Both the position numbers and the translations under genes were made by a program. The notes beneath the pieces are model-generated. The model worked only from the letters and a program-made list of their open reading frames with translations, had not been told where the DNA came from and made no database searches. Below, piece after piece: positions 21,890-33,026 of a stretch of DNA of 64,000 nucleotides; position 1 is the stretch's first letter; each line of letters starts with the position of its first letter. Source of the stretch: Adiantum capillus-veneris (lineage: Eukaryota; Streptophyta; Polypodiopsida; Polypodiales; Pteridaceae); assembly GCA_014529385.2 (NCBI GenBank), contig CM043944.1, positions 170,585,740 to 170,649,739 of the forward strand. The letters run 5' to 3'.

Positions 21890-22221
21890 ACTATTTCAGG
21901 CAAACCCTTCACCACGACTTGAAGACTTTAAGAAATGTGCAAGGAACTATTGATAAAAATTGAAAACATTCTTCACTTCAAACTGCAATCTGTTACACGT
22001 ATAAAATGCAGATTAAACAAGTGGTTTATAAGAACTTAATCCAGATCAAACAATACATGTTAACAATCTGGTACATTTCAACATATATTGAATTTTTAAC
22101 TTATATTTTTCTCCGTGCGGACATACTAGTTCAAACAAAGCACACACCGACTTAAAGACTTCAAAAACATTTAAAACATTGGAAGTATACAAATCGGACT
22201 AGAAAATTGCAAAGAATGTCT
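21890..22221. other. Upstream flank of the kinase locus
   Basis: AT-rich DNA with no recognisable gene. Any promoter of the minus-strand kinase locus would lie here, but no clear TATA box position could be assigned. Confidence 0.35.
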
Positions 22222-22545
22222 TGCTCTTTAAAAAAATAAAATAAATATTTAGCATGCAAATTGTGTTCACACACTTTTTTACATAGAATTTATGTAAATG
22301 TAGCATTCAAAATATCGATGATAATTGATGCTCTTTAAAAAGATACAAAAAAATATTTAACATGCAAATTGTGTGCAAATTATTTTTTACAGAGAATTTA
22401 TGTAAATGAAGTATTAAAAATAGCGATAATGCTTGAGGTCCTTTAAAAAGATAAAAATGAATATTTAACATGCAAATTGTGTGCAAATACTTTTTTGCAT
22501 ATAATTTATGTAAATGTAGCATTTAAAATAGTGATGATTGATGAA
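22222..22545. repeat. Tandem repeat, three units of about 108 bp
   Basis: Each unit begins with a (G)CTCTTTAAAAA or TCCTTTAAAAA box (about 22222, 22328 and 22436), followed by ATATTTA(A/G)CATGCAAATTG, a T-rich stretch and GAATTTATGTAAATG (TAATTTATGTAAATG in unit 3). Units differ by many substitutions, so the array is old. The minus-strand open frame across it is a product of the repetition. Confidence 0.8.
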
Positions 22546-22644
22546 TAAAGTATTCTTTTGAATACAATTAGCTAGTATATAATTTCATATGGGCACTTAA
22601 AAACAACAAACTCAAACAATTCAAACATTTGTATATGAAATACT

Positions 22645-23040
22645 CTTCATAGCCGCGTTATCGACCAAGTATTTCGTATATTTAATACTTAAAAAATTAA
22701 CTGCACATGCACATACAAATTATATGACGTTCGTACAGTCGAGTTAACGACCTGAACGCCACATCTATGCAAAAACAGATGCTTCTAATAGATGACACTC
22801 TATTAGCCCCATTACTGATCGAGTGCCGCTTGAATCTAAGGAAAAATAATGGCTTGCATACGAACATCATATAGCCGCGTTACCGATCGATACCCATATG
22901 TTTTTTGGGAAAGGAAAAGGGAAGTTGATTTATCATAAAGATACTAGATTCACCGCGTTACCAATGTAGTACCCAAATAGTAAGCCAATACTTACCACAC
23001 GGACGCCATCTTCCCCGCGTCACCGAGGTGATGCTCTCAT
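22645..23040. repeat. Array of six spaced CCGCGTTACCGA-like motifs
   Basis: A 20-25 bp motif close to AGCCGCGTTACCGATCGAGT recurs at about 22650, 22739, 22806, 22873, 22951 and 23013. Spacing is 62-87 bp and the intervening sequences are not similar. Copies match the consensus to differing degrees; the fourth is closest. The function is unknown. Candidates are a binding-site cluster, sub-terminal repeats of a DNA transposon, or decayed tandem DNA. Confidence 0.6.
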
Positions 23041-23143
23041 GGTAAGCACTGTTCCGTAGAACAGCTTACGCACACACTCCGCTACTGCCACGTACTGCGA
23101 CGCAAAGCACACTCCCACACGATCCCCTCTCTCTCTCCTCTCA

Positions 23144-23214
23144 ACGTACCTACAAAGGCGGTCGACAAGTTCTCTCTCTCTCTCTCTCTACGTACCTACA
23201 AAGGCGGTCGACAA

Positions 23215-23273
<59 letters not shown>
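23144..23273. repeat. 46-bp direct duplication running into a long (CT)n tract
   Basis: ACGTACCTACAAAGGCGGTC plus CT repeats occurs twice, at 23144 and 23190, exactly 46 bp apart. The second copy runs into about 58 bp of uninterrupted CT. Confidence 0.9.
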
Positions 23274-23277
<4 letters not shown>

Positions 23278-23484
23278 ATGAAACAAAGAAATACGGGCCC
23301 GTAGGAAAAAGTAAAAGCTCGTCGGTCCCGCAAGGAAAATGGAAAACCCCGATGGGATTTTAGTGGGTTTCAGGTCGCCCTAAACCAGATTCTTTGTGAT
23401 CATGTTAAGTGTAATCATGTAAATGTGTCATTAAGATCTTGTGATCACACAAAATTTGTGGTAATTACGTAAATATTAAATTCC
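23274..23484. other. Spacer, nothing recognised
   Basis: Mixed-composition DNA between the CT tract and repeat R copy 2. I see no frame, RNA or terminal repeat. Confidence 0.35.
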
Positions 23485-23657
23485 TACTAGCTAGTCATTG
23501 GGCTAGTTGAGCCAAATGTAAATAAAAATAAAAATAAAAATATATTATGATCCATTTGTATGTAAATATTTCATACTATATAGGGCTTAAAATTGGAATT
23601 GTTCATAGCTATTTTGGTATTTATTTAAATATTTTTACCTAGGTGTACGTTATTTAC
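23485..23657 (+). repeat. Repeat R, copy 2, left fragment
   Basis: This opens CTAGCTAGTCATTGGGCTAGTTGAG like copy 1 and ends in TTTAC, where the 17.6-kb gypsy element is inserted. The match to copy 1 resumes at 41302 with the same TTTAC. Confidence 0.85.
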
Positions 23658-24576
23658 TGTTAGCAGCAAGCTAACACGGGCACCATTTTTTGGAGTTCTC
23701 CTTGTAAAACAATTATTATTTTGATAAATCGAGGATATTGTAACTCCTATTTTCTTGGATAAACTTTGTAATTAATGAGCCGGGGATACAAGCTTCCAGA
23801 TTGTATCAGCCAGTCATTTCCCAGCTTTGGTAGAACTCCAGATTATTAGTTTTGACCACCCAAAAACCTTGGCTAAGGTATAAAAGCCAATTTTTGTAAG
23901 TTTTCTATAAGTTTTTGATAAGAAATACACAGCGTGAGCTAACGACGCTCACTTCTCTCCTTCTCGTGCTTCCTACTCCCTCTCCGGTTGTCACATTGTA
24001 AATGCGTTTGTTGCATTGCAACCGCAGGTAAGAGCTCTACGCATTGATGTAATCCATTCACCGTATTTTGTAGCTTTTGGCGTCGCCGACCTGCGGCTTA
24101 ATTTCATCATAATTAGGAATTTACACTTTTAAATCGAAACTAAGCATAGGCAGGGTATTGGAGCATCATTGCTAAGCATTTAGATGCATTCTGGGTCAAA
24201 AACGACTAGGTCAAAAATCCACTGCTGTTAATAATCGCGATTTTGAAACTTGATCTAAAGTGGGGTTTGAGGCCATAGGCATGTGTGCTTGGGTCTTATA
24301 AACTGGTCCTAGAAGTTTTGTTACGTTTGGATGTCATTTGATGTTGTAATGGATGTGATTTGCTTGCCGATGAGCGATTGGCTTTTGGTGATTTTAGTCA
24401 CTTGAGTGTAGCTTGAGTTAGATGCGAGTTGTTAGTTGTTTTTTGAGAGATTGACAACATCTTGTAGCCTCTATGCACTAATGGAGTCAGCTTCATCCCA
24501 TGGTTTGACAAATTAATCGTGGTTCTCACTAATACTGCAATAAGATAGGATGGTGAGGTTAGACATGAGTCCCATA
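23658..24576 (+). repeat. 5' LTR of the 17.6-kb gypsy element
   Basis: It starts TGTTAGCAGC and ends GTCCCATA (the terminal CA has become TA). It contains the half-palindrome TTAATAATCGCGATT also found in the leader. It matches 40381-41301 along its whole length. Confidence 0.92.
23879..23886 (+). promoter_or_regulatory. TATA box in the 5' LTR
   Basis: TATAAAAG in a GGCTAAGGTATAAAAGCC context lies about 220 bp into the LTR and is conserved in the 3' LTR (40602-40609). It is the likely core promoter of the element. Confidence 0.7.
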
Positions 24577-24578
24577 TT

Positions 24579-24596
24579 TGGTGCCACTGCCGGGGA
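24579..24596 (+). promoter_or_regulatory. Primer-binding site, tRNA-Asp-like
   Basis: TGGTGCCACTGCCGGGGA lies 2 bp after the LTR. It resembles the TGGCGCCGTTGCCGGGGA site used by Athila/Tat-type elements, with changes in the middle. Confidence 0.7.
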
Positions 24597-25271
24597 TCAA
24601 AGAGACCTAAACTAGGGAAAATCATGAGCATCTTGTGTAGTTGTCCTTTAACTTCTTCTAGGTTCTCCTAGAGTTCAAAACTTTCTTTTAGAAACCGCAT
24701 AGCTTAAGATTGTCATCTTTTGCTGTGTAGAGGTAGCTTGAAAGTAATCGTACTTGCTGAGTACCTTTAGAACTGTAGGATTGTAGATTTAGATTATGAT
24801 TGGAAGAATAATTGGTAGACGAGACAAGTATTAAGATCAAGACTCTGAAAAACATAAAAAACACAAGAAAACGAGTGTTTGTGGACACTTTCCACAACCC
24901 CATTGCATGAGAATCTAGGAGAAGGGTAAGTAGGATCCGAGGTGGATTTCAGAACATTGCTCTCTCTGAAAGAATCAAGTGTGAGTTGTTATTGGAAGTT
25001 GCAGAAGTTCAGGTCTACGGCTAGAAATAGCTTGAAAAGACTCGAATCCACTCAATCCGACTGGAGAGTAAGCCTAAGAGTTGTCTGAACCAGGGGTAAG
25101 CTCAAAGACACTTCGAGGTAAATATTTCAAGAGTTGGCCAAAACTCAGATTATTTACTTTTTCTTGACATTTTAGGCCAAATTAAGTTTTGACTTGATTT
25201 ATAGGCTTAAAATACATCATGTAAAGACTGTCTTTGAGGAAATTACAAAAAAGTGCTCAATTCAAGCCTAA

Positions 25272-25295
25272 AGTTAATAATCGTGATTATTAACT
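25272..25295. repeat. Leader palindrome 1
   Basis: Arms AGTTAATAATC and GATTATTAACT flank a central G/T pair; 24 bp, near-perfect. Confidence 0.85.
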
Positions 25296-25558
25296 TTCTG
25301 CTCTAAATTGGCCAAGGTTCATATCATTGACTCATTGCATGTGTACAAACAACTTTTGTAAAGGCCCAAAAGATTTGGATCACTAAACTTGCAAAAAACT
25401 GGGTAAAAACTAAAGTTTGTACTAACTTTTTGAATCTTGAGTATAAATTTGGAAAAAATTTATCCAAACTTGTTGAAATTTGATTCATAGGCTTATGTTG
25501 ATGTGATAAACATGTGGCTATGATCAGTTGACCAAAAATTTGCAAAAATTTATCAGAA

Positions 25559-25580
25559 GTAAATAATCATGATTATTTAC
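25559..25580. repeat. Leader palindrome 2
   Basis: Arms GTAAATAATCA and TGATTATTTAC; 22 bp, perfect. Confidence 0.9.
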
Positions 25581-25851
25581 ACCTGCCCTATTTTTCAACC
25601 TTTTTGACCAAGTCTGCATACCACTAGCTTCACCATGTGGTAATAAGCCCACAAACCAAATTTGGTAAGATTTGGACCACTGGAGTAAAATTTGTGACTA
25701 AAATTGCAAAGTTAGTCTGCGGACACATAATTGATGACCATTTGACAAAAAATTATCCAAACTTGATGGAAATTGGCTAGTGACCTTAACTTAAGGTGCT
25801 TAACAGATCTGTATCAAAGTTGGGGCAAAAACTTACAAAATTATAGTTGGA

Positions 25852-25873
25852 GTAAATAAGCGCGATTATTTAC
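25852..25873. repeat. Leader palindrome 3
   Basis: Arms GTAAATAAGCG and CGATTATTTAC; 22 bp with one mismatched pair (G where T is expected). Confidence 0.88.
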
Positions 25874-26122
25874 ATCTGCTTCAAAACTTGATGATTTTGC
25901 AAATTTGAGTATACCACAAGGCCAAGCACATCAACTAGACCTCACAAATCAATTTTGGTGAAATTTGGATCCCAAAAGTGATACTTAAGCCAGATTTTCC
26001 AAATCAGAGTCTGCGGACACCAAACAGTTGATCAAAATTGGTCCAAACTTGTTGAAATTTGCCCAGAGACTCTAACAAATTGTATACTTGCCAAACCTAT
26101 CAAAAAAGTGCAAAAAATTGAC

Positions 26123-26152
26123 AAAAGTAAATAATCGCGATTATTTACTTTT
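26123..26152. repeat. Leader palindrome 4
   Basis: Arms AAAAGTAAATAATCG and CGATTATTTACTTTT; 30 bp, perfect. Confidence 0.92.
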
Positions 26153-26555
26153 GCTATCCAGAGACATAATTTTGGACTTTTGAACTCATACAGTGATAGA
26201 CCAACATAATATAAGGCCACAGGGCAATTTTGGGTTCAATCGGATCAAAATTGGTACAGATACACTCAGTTTATAGGTTATAGATTAGACATTTGATTTT
26301 TGCTAAAGTCGAATCTGAAAGTCAAATTTTGACTCCCATAGCTCGATTTGAAGTGATACACAGAGACCAATCACAAGAGTTCTCAAGAGCTCCACTATCT
26401 TTATAGAAGAATAACTAACTTGATTAAATTTGTACAGGAATCAGGTTGCAAGCGAGGAATCAGTGGCTTGATAGAAAGTTGTAATTGAATCAAGTGGAAA
26501 TTGACGACAAGTCAGTCCAAAGGTGAGTACTCTATCCAGGGCTTCATAATTCTAT

Positions 26556-28990
26556 ATGAACCTTAGATCTGGTCATGCACTAGGAAATCAGGGCATACTT
26601 GGAGAAACCTCTAGTAGAGTATCTACCGAAGAAAGCATGAATCAAGGCAATTCCTTGCACACAATTCCTGAAGAAATCTCATACACTTTTTCAGATTCAA
26701 TATCCAAAAGGTCTTCTTACTCGACTCACTCGGAAACTGGAACGACAGTGCACTATAAGCATATACTATCTTTCTACAGACTAACTGTCATGGAGCCCAT
26801 GTTTACTTGGACCCTAACAAGGAGTATGCTATTTGCATTGATGACCATAGTATTGAGTTTGAAGAAGAAGTTAGGGCAAACAAATAAGGAAAAATGTACA
26901 TGGATCGAAATGGAACTCAGTATTTACAGGTCGAAAACCCTAACGCGATAGACAAATGGGGGTTAGAAGTAAACACTATAATCCCAGATATGTGAGCAAA
27001 AGAAGGACCATCAACTTTGGAATTCGAGAGATACGATCAAGTAGACTTGAAGCCTTTGAAACGGCTTAGTACGGATAATCCTAGGATCGGAGTCTATTGT
27101 TGGGAAGATAGAAACATAAAAGATTTTTTGTGGACTTCTCATGCCAAACCAGGACAATTAACGGCCATGAAGATCATCTATATCTTCAAGATCAAAGATA
27201 AGGGATCATCATACCTACCAACCTACCTGTTTAGGGATTGTTATAACAACTTTGTTATGATGACTCCCGAGTAGGTAGAACAAACCAAATACCAAGGGTA
27301 TTCCATACGGGATTGGATATTGGGGCAAGGACCAGACACAATTCCAAGGGATGAACACCGTGGCCCAGATCATCTGAGAGTAATGTGAAGAAACAAGAAA
27401 CCACCTCATCACGTAAAAAACCAGGTGACACTAAGGCCAGTCCAGGGCTACATGAGTCACTATTTCCAACATACCGGTTTGAAGGACTTGGAACATGACC
27501 AACTCCCAGAAGACATGGAGTTGAACCAAATAGACGTGTCAAACCAGCTAATTTTAAAAAATGGGTCAGAAAATACAGTGGATCAGGGATCCATATGACC
27601 ACTTAGCAAGCTTTAAGCAAGTGCTAAGAGTAGAGCGTATATTCGATTTCCATACTCAATTCTAGGGGTTTGGAATGACATTAGAAGGGAAAGCTTTGAC
27701 ATGGTTCTAAAACATTCCACCAAGGTCAATCATGGACTTGAACACATAAGCTCAAGGATTTGTAGCTGCTTGTTCCAAAACGGGGATTAAACATAATACA
27801 GTAGCTCAAATCTACAGCTTTTAAACAGAAACATGGTGAGTCTGTTAGGGATTGTGCAACTCGAATGAAACAATACATTGCTAGATGCCCATAGATGGAT
27901 CCTGCAGAAGAACGACTTGTATCTTTATTTTTGGAGGGACTGCTAAACAAAGAACTTCATGCTATACTCTATAGTAAAAAGCATACAACCCTAGACACAT
28001 GTGTGTCTGATGCGATTGACCTAGGAGACAATTGCGAGATATTCAACAAAGAAGATGTCCCAAAGGATAACCAAAGTGAGAAGATAGCATCCATTAAACC
28101 AGCACAAGTGGAAATGGCTACTGCTGCATCACTCTCATCCATAGAAGATATGCTAAAAAGGATGAACGACATAATGAACAATATGCAAAAAGCACCTATG
28201 AGAGGACCAGGACAAGGGATACCTCCACAGGGACAACCAATTAGGCCACAAAAATGGTGTGCAATCGAGGGTAAATGGACCAACCATGAGACCCATGAGT
28301 GCTACTTCAGACCAAAGTATGATGGGAATGTTCAGTACATGCCCATGAGGCCACAAGGACAACCCATGTATAGATATCAGCCTAATATGGCCCAAGCTCA
28401 CAGACCACCAATGGGTATGGAAAGACCTCAACCTATGTTGGAACAACAACCTCCGTATCTAGGACATAATGCAGTGCCTGTAAAGTACATGCACTCTCAA
28501 GGAGTCATAGATGAACAAGCATTAGTGCCTGTTATACTCTATGCAGAGCCTAGTTTATCTACAGTAATGGTAGAAGGAGATTGGTATAGTCCACATCCAC
28601 CACCAATGGAAGAAACCATGACTTATGCTCCACCAGAGCTTGCACCAATGTATTATGTAGCTAATCAAGGTGTCAGACCTCCCATGGGAAGACCCATGAT
28701 GAAGCCTAGAACACGAAACTGTCATAACTGTGGTGCTGATGACCATTGGAAGAACGAATGTCCAGAGCCTGACAAAAACCTCAAACCAATTGAAGCCTAT
28801 TGCATATAATGTTACAAAAAGGGAGGACACTTTCCGGAAGATTGTCCTAGGAATCCTTTGAACAAGGGAAAAACTGTCGTAAACGTAGTCCAAGTGATGC
28901 CTAGTAGCTCATCAGAGAGTGAACCGATTGTTCCAATCAAGGTAATCACTAGAGCCCAGGCAAAGAAAAAGAAACACAACTCCTCTGATG
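26556..28990 (+). pseudogene. gag of the 17.6-kb element
   Basis: Gag forms the virus-like particle. A likely start is MNLRSGHALG at 26556. The capsid core is at about 27600-28060, with LEGKALTWF, a SIMDLNT segment and ESVRDCATRMKQY-like residues, the standard Ty3 gag pattern, broken by TAG/TAA at probable Gln codons. The open frame 27895-28809 then gives a long Met/Pro/Gln-rich linker and a zinc knuckle CHNCGADDHWKNEC at 28720-28761. A second knuckle (CI, stop, CYKKGGHFPEDC) follows, interrupted by TAA at 28807-28809. Confidence 0.85.
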
Positions 28991-29052
28991 ATTCAGAGAA
29001 CACAAAAATTTCTTCTTAAAGAATCAAAAGGAGTAGAAGCAAAAGATATGAG

Positions 29053-29690
29053 ATGAGAAAACAAAAACAACGGGCTGAAATCAAAGAGAAAGCAAAAATG
29101 CTAGCCCAGGACAAGTTGAAAGAAACTGGCAGTGAATTCAAGGAAACAACCGTGAAATCTAGAGGATCCATTCTAGTTGATAAAATTTTTGAACCTATTA
29201 ATGCTGCCTTGGAAGCCTACCAAGCAGGACTTAAAGCAGGCCAAAACATGGAAAACAAGTGGAAAAACTATCCATCTCTAGACATGGAAGCAATGAAGCT
29301 GGAGGCTTATCAAAATTTGGTAAGAATCACGCAAAAAATACTGGATAAAAAAAAACCCAAGCTTGAAAGTATTGCAAAACCTGAAGAGCTCACGTCAGAA
29401 GGAATGAAAGCAAAATTCGATGTGGTGGCAGAACCTACCTTGAAACAAATGAACCAGAGCTTATAGTGCCGGACAACGAAGATGCCTTAGACGGAATTCC
29501 ATTCGTAAAGGAAGACTGGCCAGGACACTTATGGGAAAAGGTGAGAGAGATCAATGATGGGAGCCTAACTTTAAAGTCAGCTCCTATAGAGGAAGTCTGG
29601 TTGGATAACCTACCTTCTGATATGAACATGGATTTACAATCCTTGTACAGGGATTGCGGATCGGAAGCTTCAGGAATATCTAAACATTGA
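29053..29690 (+). pseudogene. Charged helical linker between gag and protease
   Basis: The frame at 29053-29466 is rich in Lys, Glu and Ala and looks helical (KEKAKMLAQDKLKETGSEF, ALEAYQAGLKAG). A shifted frame, 29466-29690, follows with an acidic stretch. No known domain was recognised. Its position suggests a gag-pol spacer. The region 29690-30000 keeps only fragments. Confidence 0.5.
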
Positions 29691-30019
29691 CATTAAAAAC
29701 ATTACCTTCTTACTTGGGAGATAACGAAGATAAATCCATCATTTGCAAGACCACTCAAGTAAAAAGAGCTGAACAGACCTTAGAAGTAGATAACATTCAT
29801 TCTATCATGTCTACACCCATCCAATGCACTCTTACTTTGGGAGAACTGTTGAAACTCAGATCATACTTGTGGAACGATTTACAGAAAATCCTAGAGAAGG
29901 TGGGGATAACGGGTTAATCTCTAAGAATTTGGGAAAATTGAAAAATGAAATGGAAAACAAAGAGATTCGATCAGTTCCTATGAACAAGGTCGGAGAATAT
30001 TATGAAGGGGAAGGAGGAA

Positions 30020-30330
30020 ACACCACCCTCCCAGTGAAATATAATGACATTGAAACCATGGCAATACTGGATAGTGGAGATGGCATAGCCATAGCCACTA
30101 AAGCAGTATGGGAATCCTGGGGATAGCCAGCCATTAAGATAAACTCAAATGAAATTGCAGTTGGCTGACGGACACATTGAGAGACCACTAGGGCTGCTTG
30201 AAAAAGTGATAGTCAATTCCTGTGGAATTGAATATCAACACACTTTTGCCATAGTAGACTTTGGGAAAAAACTCAACTATTAAATCCTATTGGGAAGACC
30301 TTTCATGCAACAGGTACAACTTATCCAAGA
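30020..30330 (+). pseudogene. Retropepsin 1 (usual position)
   Basis: The active site reads MAILDSGDGIAIATK (DSG, with Asp for the usual Ala after it). Downstream, LQLADGHIERPLGLLEKV, FAIVDFGKKLNY and ILLGRPFMQQ give the second half of the fold in a shifted frame. Stops include TAG at about 30124. This is the normal gypsy protease before RT. Confidence 0.82.
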
Positions 30331-31957
30331 TTAGGGAAACAACTATCTGTACTTGAAGCAGGTGGGATCTATAACAAGAGTCAATCTAAAAGATCACACT
30401 TATAGAGATGTCTTGAAAACACCCATCCAAGAGTTTGATTCAGTCTCTTCGGCTGAAACTAAACTCCCATCCTGGTTAAACAAAGACACACCTATTTGGA
30501 TATGCGGAGCTTCAGAAAATGGAAGCTTAAGACGAGAAGAATGTATCCTAGAAAGGGACTGCATAGACGAAGCCTACATACCAGAACCCTTTCCAGAGCA
30601 TTTATTTGAGCCATTTGAGTGGACTCAAATTTTAGCGACAATGGATGTATGTGTGAGTACGTCTATGCTTACTTAATTTTGCAATGAGGATGGCTACGAC
30701 ATAATTCCCATCCAAATGATGTTAGTCCTCAACATTGAAAAGGAAGATGAGGAACCCAAGGACTTGATGAAAGCTCAACAAGTCTTTTCAGACCTCTATT
30801 ATGATGCCTGATGAGTTAGATGAACACTCAGCTACCTCAGAAAATTCGCGGTAAAAAAAAGAGCATACGAGAGCTCAGTTACTCTTAAAGGGAGGGGAGA
30901 AAAAGTTTTTTGACTTTCCAAACCAGAAATCAAGAAGACAAAAATGGTATAGACGAAAGAGAGACACCAATATCGTAAAAACACGACCTATGCCATGAGT
31001 CTCCAGTAAAACATAATTCCTGATGCAGATAGATGCTAATGATTGTGTCAAGGAAAAAATAACTCGCAGATATCCTTTAAACAAAAAAATTACTCATGAC
31101 CAGAGTCGAGCGGAAAAAGAAATATCAAGAGTTGAAAAAAGCTCTAAAGGAGATAAACACAACCAAAATGGAAACCACGGAAGAGGATGGTAAGGATGTA
31201 ATGCATGTTCCATCCCATTACAAAAATTATACTCTCCAAGATCGGAAAATCATAATTGAACAACCTGTTAGGGAACTACGGAAACAAGGCGAATCTTACG
31301 AAGGGCATGAAAACACTAAAAGGGTAGACTTGGATGAACCAGGAGAAGAGCGTAGACCTGCTTACATTGCGAATGACCTAACAAAAGAAGAAGAAAAGCT
31401 TTTACTGAGCTTATTAAAGGAATACCGAGATATCTTTGCTTGGTCTTACAAGGATCTCAAGGGTGTTGATCCAGAAATCTGTCAACATACTATACCCATG
31501 AGAGATGATGCAAAACCAAATAGACAAAGACCATACACTTATAACGAAACATTTGCCAGGAAAAGATCAAAGAAGATATTGAAAAACTAAAGGAAGTTGA
31601 ATTCATTTACGAAATTGAACACACAGATTGGGTGTCTCCAATTGTGGTAGTACCTAAGAAGAATGGGAAATTACGAGTGTGTGTTAATCTCAAAAAGGTG
31701 AATGCAGCTAGCATGAGAGACAACTTTCCTCTTCGATAACTGAGTATGTTTTAGAATGAGTTGCAGGAAAAGAAGATTACAGCTTCTTAGACGGCTTTTT
31801 GGGATACAATCAACTTTTGGTTGACCCAAAAGATCAACATAAAACTACGTTTGCAACAGAATGGGGTATATTTGCCTATCGGGTTATGCCGTTTGGGTTA
31901 ACTAATGCCACGTTTCAAAGGTTGATGAGCCATGCTTTCAAAGAGTATCTTCGAAAA

Positions 31958-32242
31958 TTCTTAGAAGTATATATGGATGATCTATGCGTACATTCGTCAA
32001 TCCGGGCTGATCATTTTGAACACCTCAAAAAGGTATTTGAGAAATGTAGACTTTATAGGATTTGCTTAAATCCTGAAAAGTGCACATTCATGGGAAGACA
32101 AGGGAAAATTCTTAGACATATAATGTCTAAAAATGGCATAACTACTGATATTGAGAAGATTCATGTCATTGCTGATTTGCCTAGACCAACAATAGTCAAG
32201 GGGGTACAAGCCTTCATGGGACATTGTGGTTATTATCGACGG
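31958..32242 (+). repeat. RT duplication, copy 1 (285 bp)
   Basis: This starts TTCTTAGAAGTATAT and encodes VYMDDLCVHSS onward to GHCGYYRR. It is followed immediately by copy 2 in the same frame. Confidence 0.95.
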
Positions 32243-32527
32243 TTCTTAGAAGTATATATGGATGATCTATGCGTACATTCGTCAATCTGGGCTGATCATT
32301 TTGAACACCTCAAAAAGGTATTTGAGAAATGTAGACTTTATAGGATTTGCTTAAATCCTGAAAAGTGCACATTCATGGGAAGACAAGGGAAAATTCTTAG
32401 ACATATAATGTCTAAAAATGGCATAACTACTGATATTGAGAAGATTCATGTCATTGCTGATTTGCCTAGACCAACAATAGTCAAGGGGGTACAAACCTTC
32501 ATGGGACATTGTGGTTATTAGCGATGG
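32243..32527 (+). repeat. RT duplication, copy 2 (285 bp)
   Basis: It is identical to copy 1 except for four substitutions counted by eye (Arg-to-Trp in RADH/WADH, Ala-to-Thr in VQAF/VQTF, Tyr-to-stop in YYRR, and a change near the end). Three of the four are C-to-T or G-to-A changes. Confidence 0.95.
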
Positions 32528-32619
32528 TTCATCTACATGTATGCTATAATTGCAAAACCCATGTATAGCTTGATTACGTACTTTGAATGGACTGAGGCAT
32601 GTGAATAATCCTTCATGAA

Positions 32620-33010
32620 GCTTAAGCAAGCTCTCACCTCAGCTCCAATATTGAAAGCACCAGATTGGGATAAGGTATTCCACGTACATGTAGATGTTTC
32701 AAATTTGCTATTGGTTGTATACTAGCTCAACCAGGAGATGGGAAAATTGACTTTCCTTTTTGTTATGCTAGCCGACAATTGAACATGGCAGAAAATAATT
32801 ACACCACCACTGAAAGAGAAGGACTAGGGATGATCTATGCCGTTAAAAAGTATAGATATTACTTATTAGCCAACAAGTTTGTGTTCTTTGTGGACCACCA
32901 AGCTTTGTTGTATTTGGTCAACAAGCCATGCATCACAGGAGAATAGTTAGATGGTTCATCATTCTTCTTGAATTTGATTTCACTGTGGTTGTAACAAAAG
33001 ACACTACACA
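32620..33010 (+). pseudogene. RNase H of the 17.6-kb element
   Basis: Segments APDWDKVFHVHVDVS (catalytic Asp), YASRQLNMAENNYTTTEREGLGMIYAVKKYRYYL and FFVDHQALLYLVNKPC can be read over two frames. They give the RNase H core in the usual order. A further FDFTVVVTKDTTHQ, TAG, VDHLSR segment leads toward the integrase. Confidence 0.82.
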
Positions 33011-33026
33011 TCAATGAGTAGATCAT

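Larger units (their letters stand above)
24597..26555 (+). repeat. Leader with diverged tandem units, each centred on a palindrome
   Basis: The 2-kb leader between primer site and gag holds at least four units with similar phrases (ATTTGGATC, TCCAAACTTG(T/A)TG(A/G)AA, TCTGCGGACAC) that have diverged strongly. In each unit a 22-30 bp palindrome around AGTAAATAAT/ATTATTTACT is kept. No protein was recognised. Confidence 0.75.
31096..32530 (+). pseudogene. Reverse transcriptase with a duplicated palm segment
   Basis: The frame opens with a linker, then YRDIFAWSYKDLKGVDPEI, a typical pre-RT segment of this gypsy group. After a frameshift near 31560 come SPIVVVPKKNGKLRVCV, LGYNQLLVDPKDQHKTTFAT, YRVMPFGLTNA and VYMDDLCVHSS. 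The stretch containing YMDD and the following 95 codons is present twice in frame. The second copy ends in TAG where the first has TAT. A TAA near 31738 adds to the damage. Confidence 0.88.

Noticed and set aside
22307-22522. 71-codon minus-strand frame with an internal repeat
   Set aside because: The repetition reflects the 108-bp DNA tandem repeat, not a repeat protein.
22645-23040. CRISPR-like array of repeats and spacers
   Set aside because: The repeats are too diverged and unevenly spaced, no cas genes are near, and the window is plant nuclear DNA.
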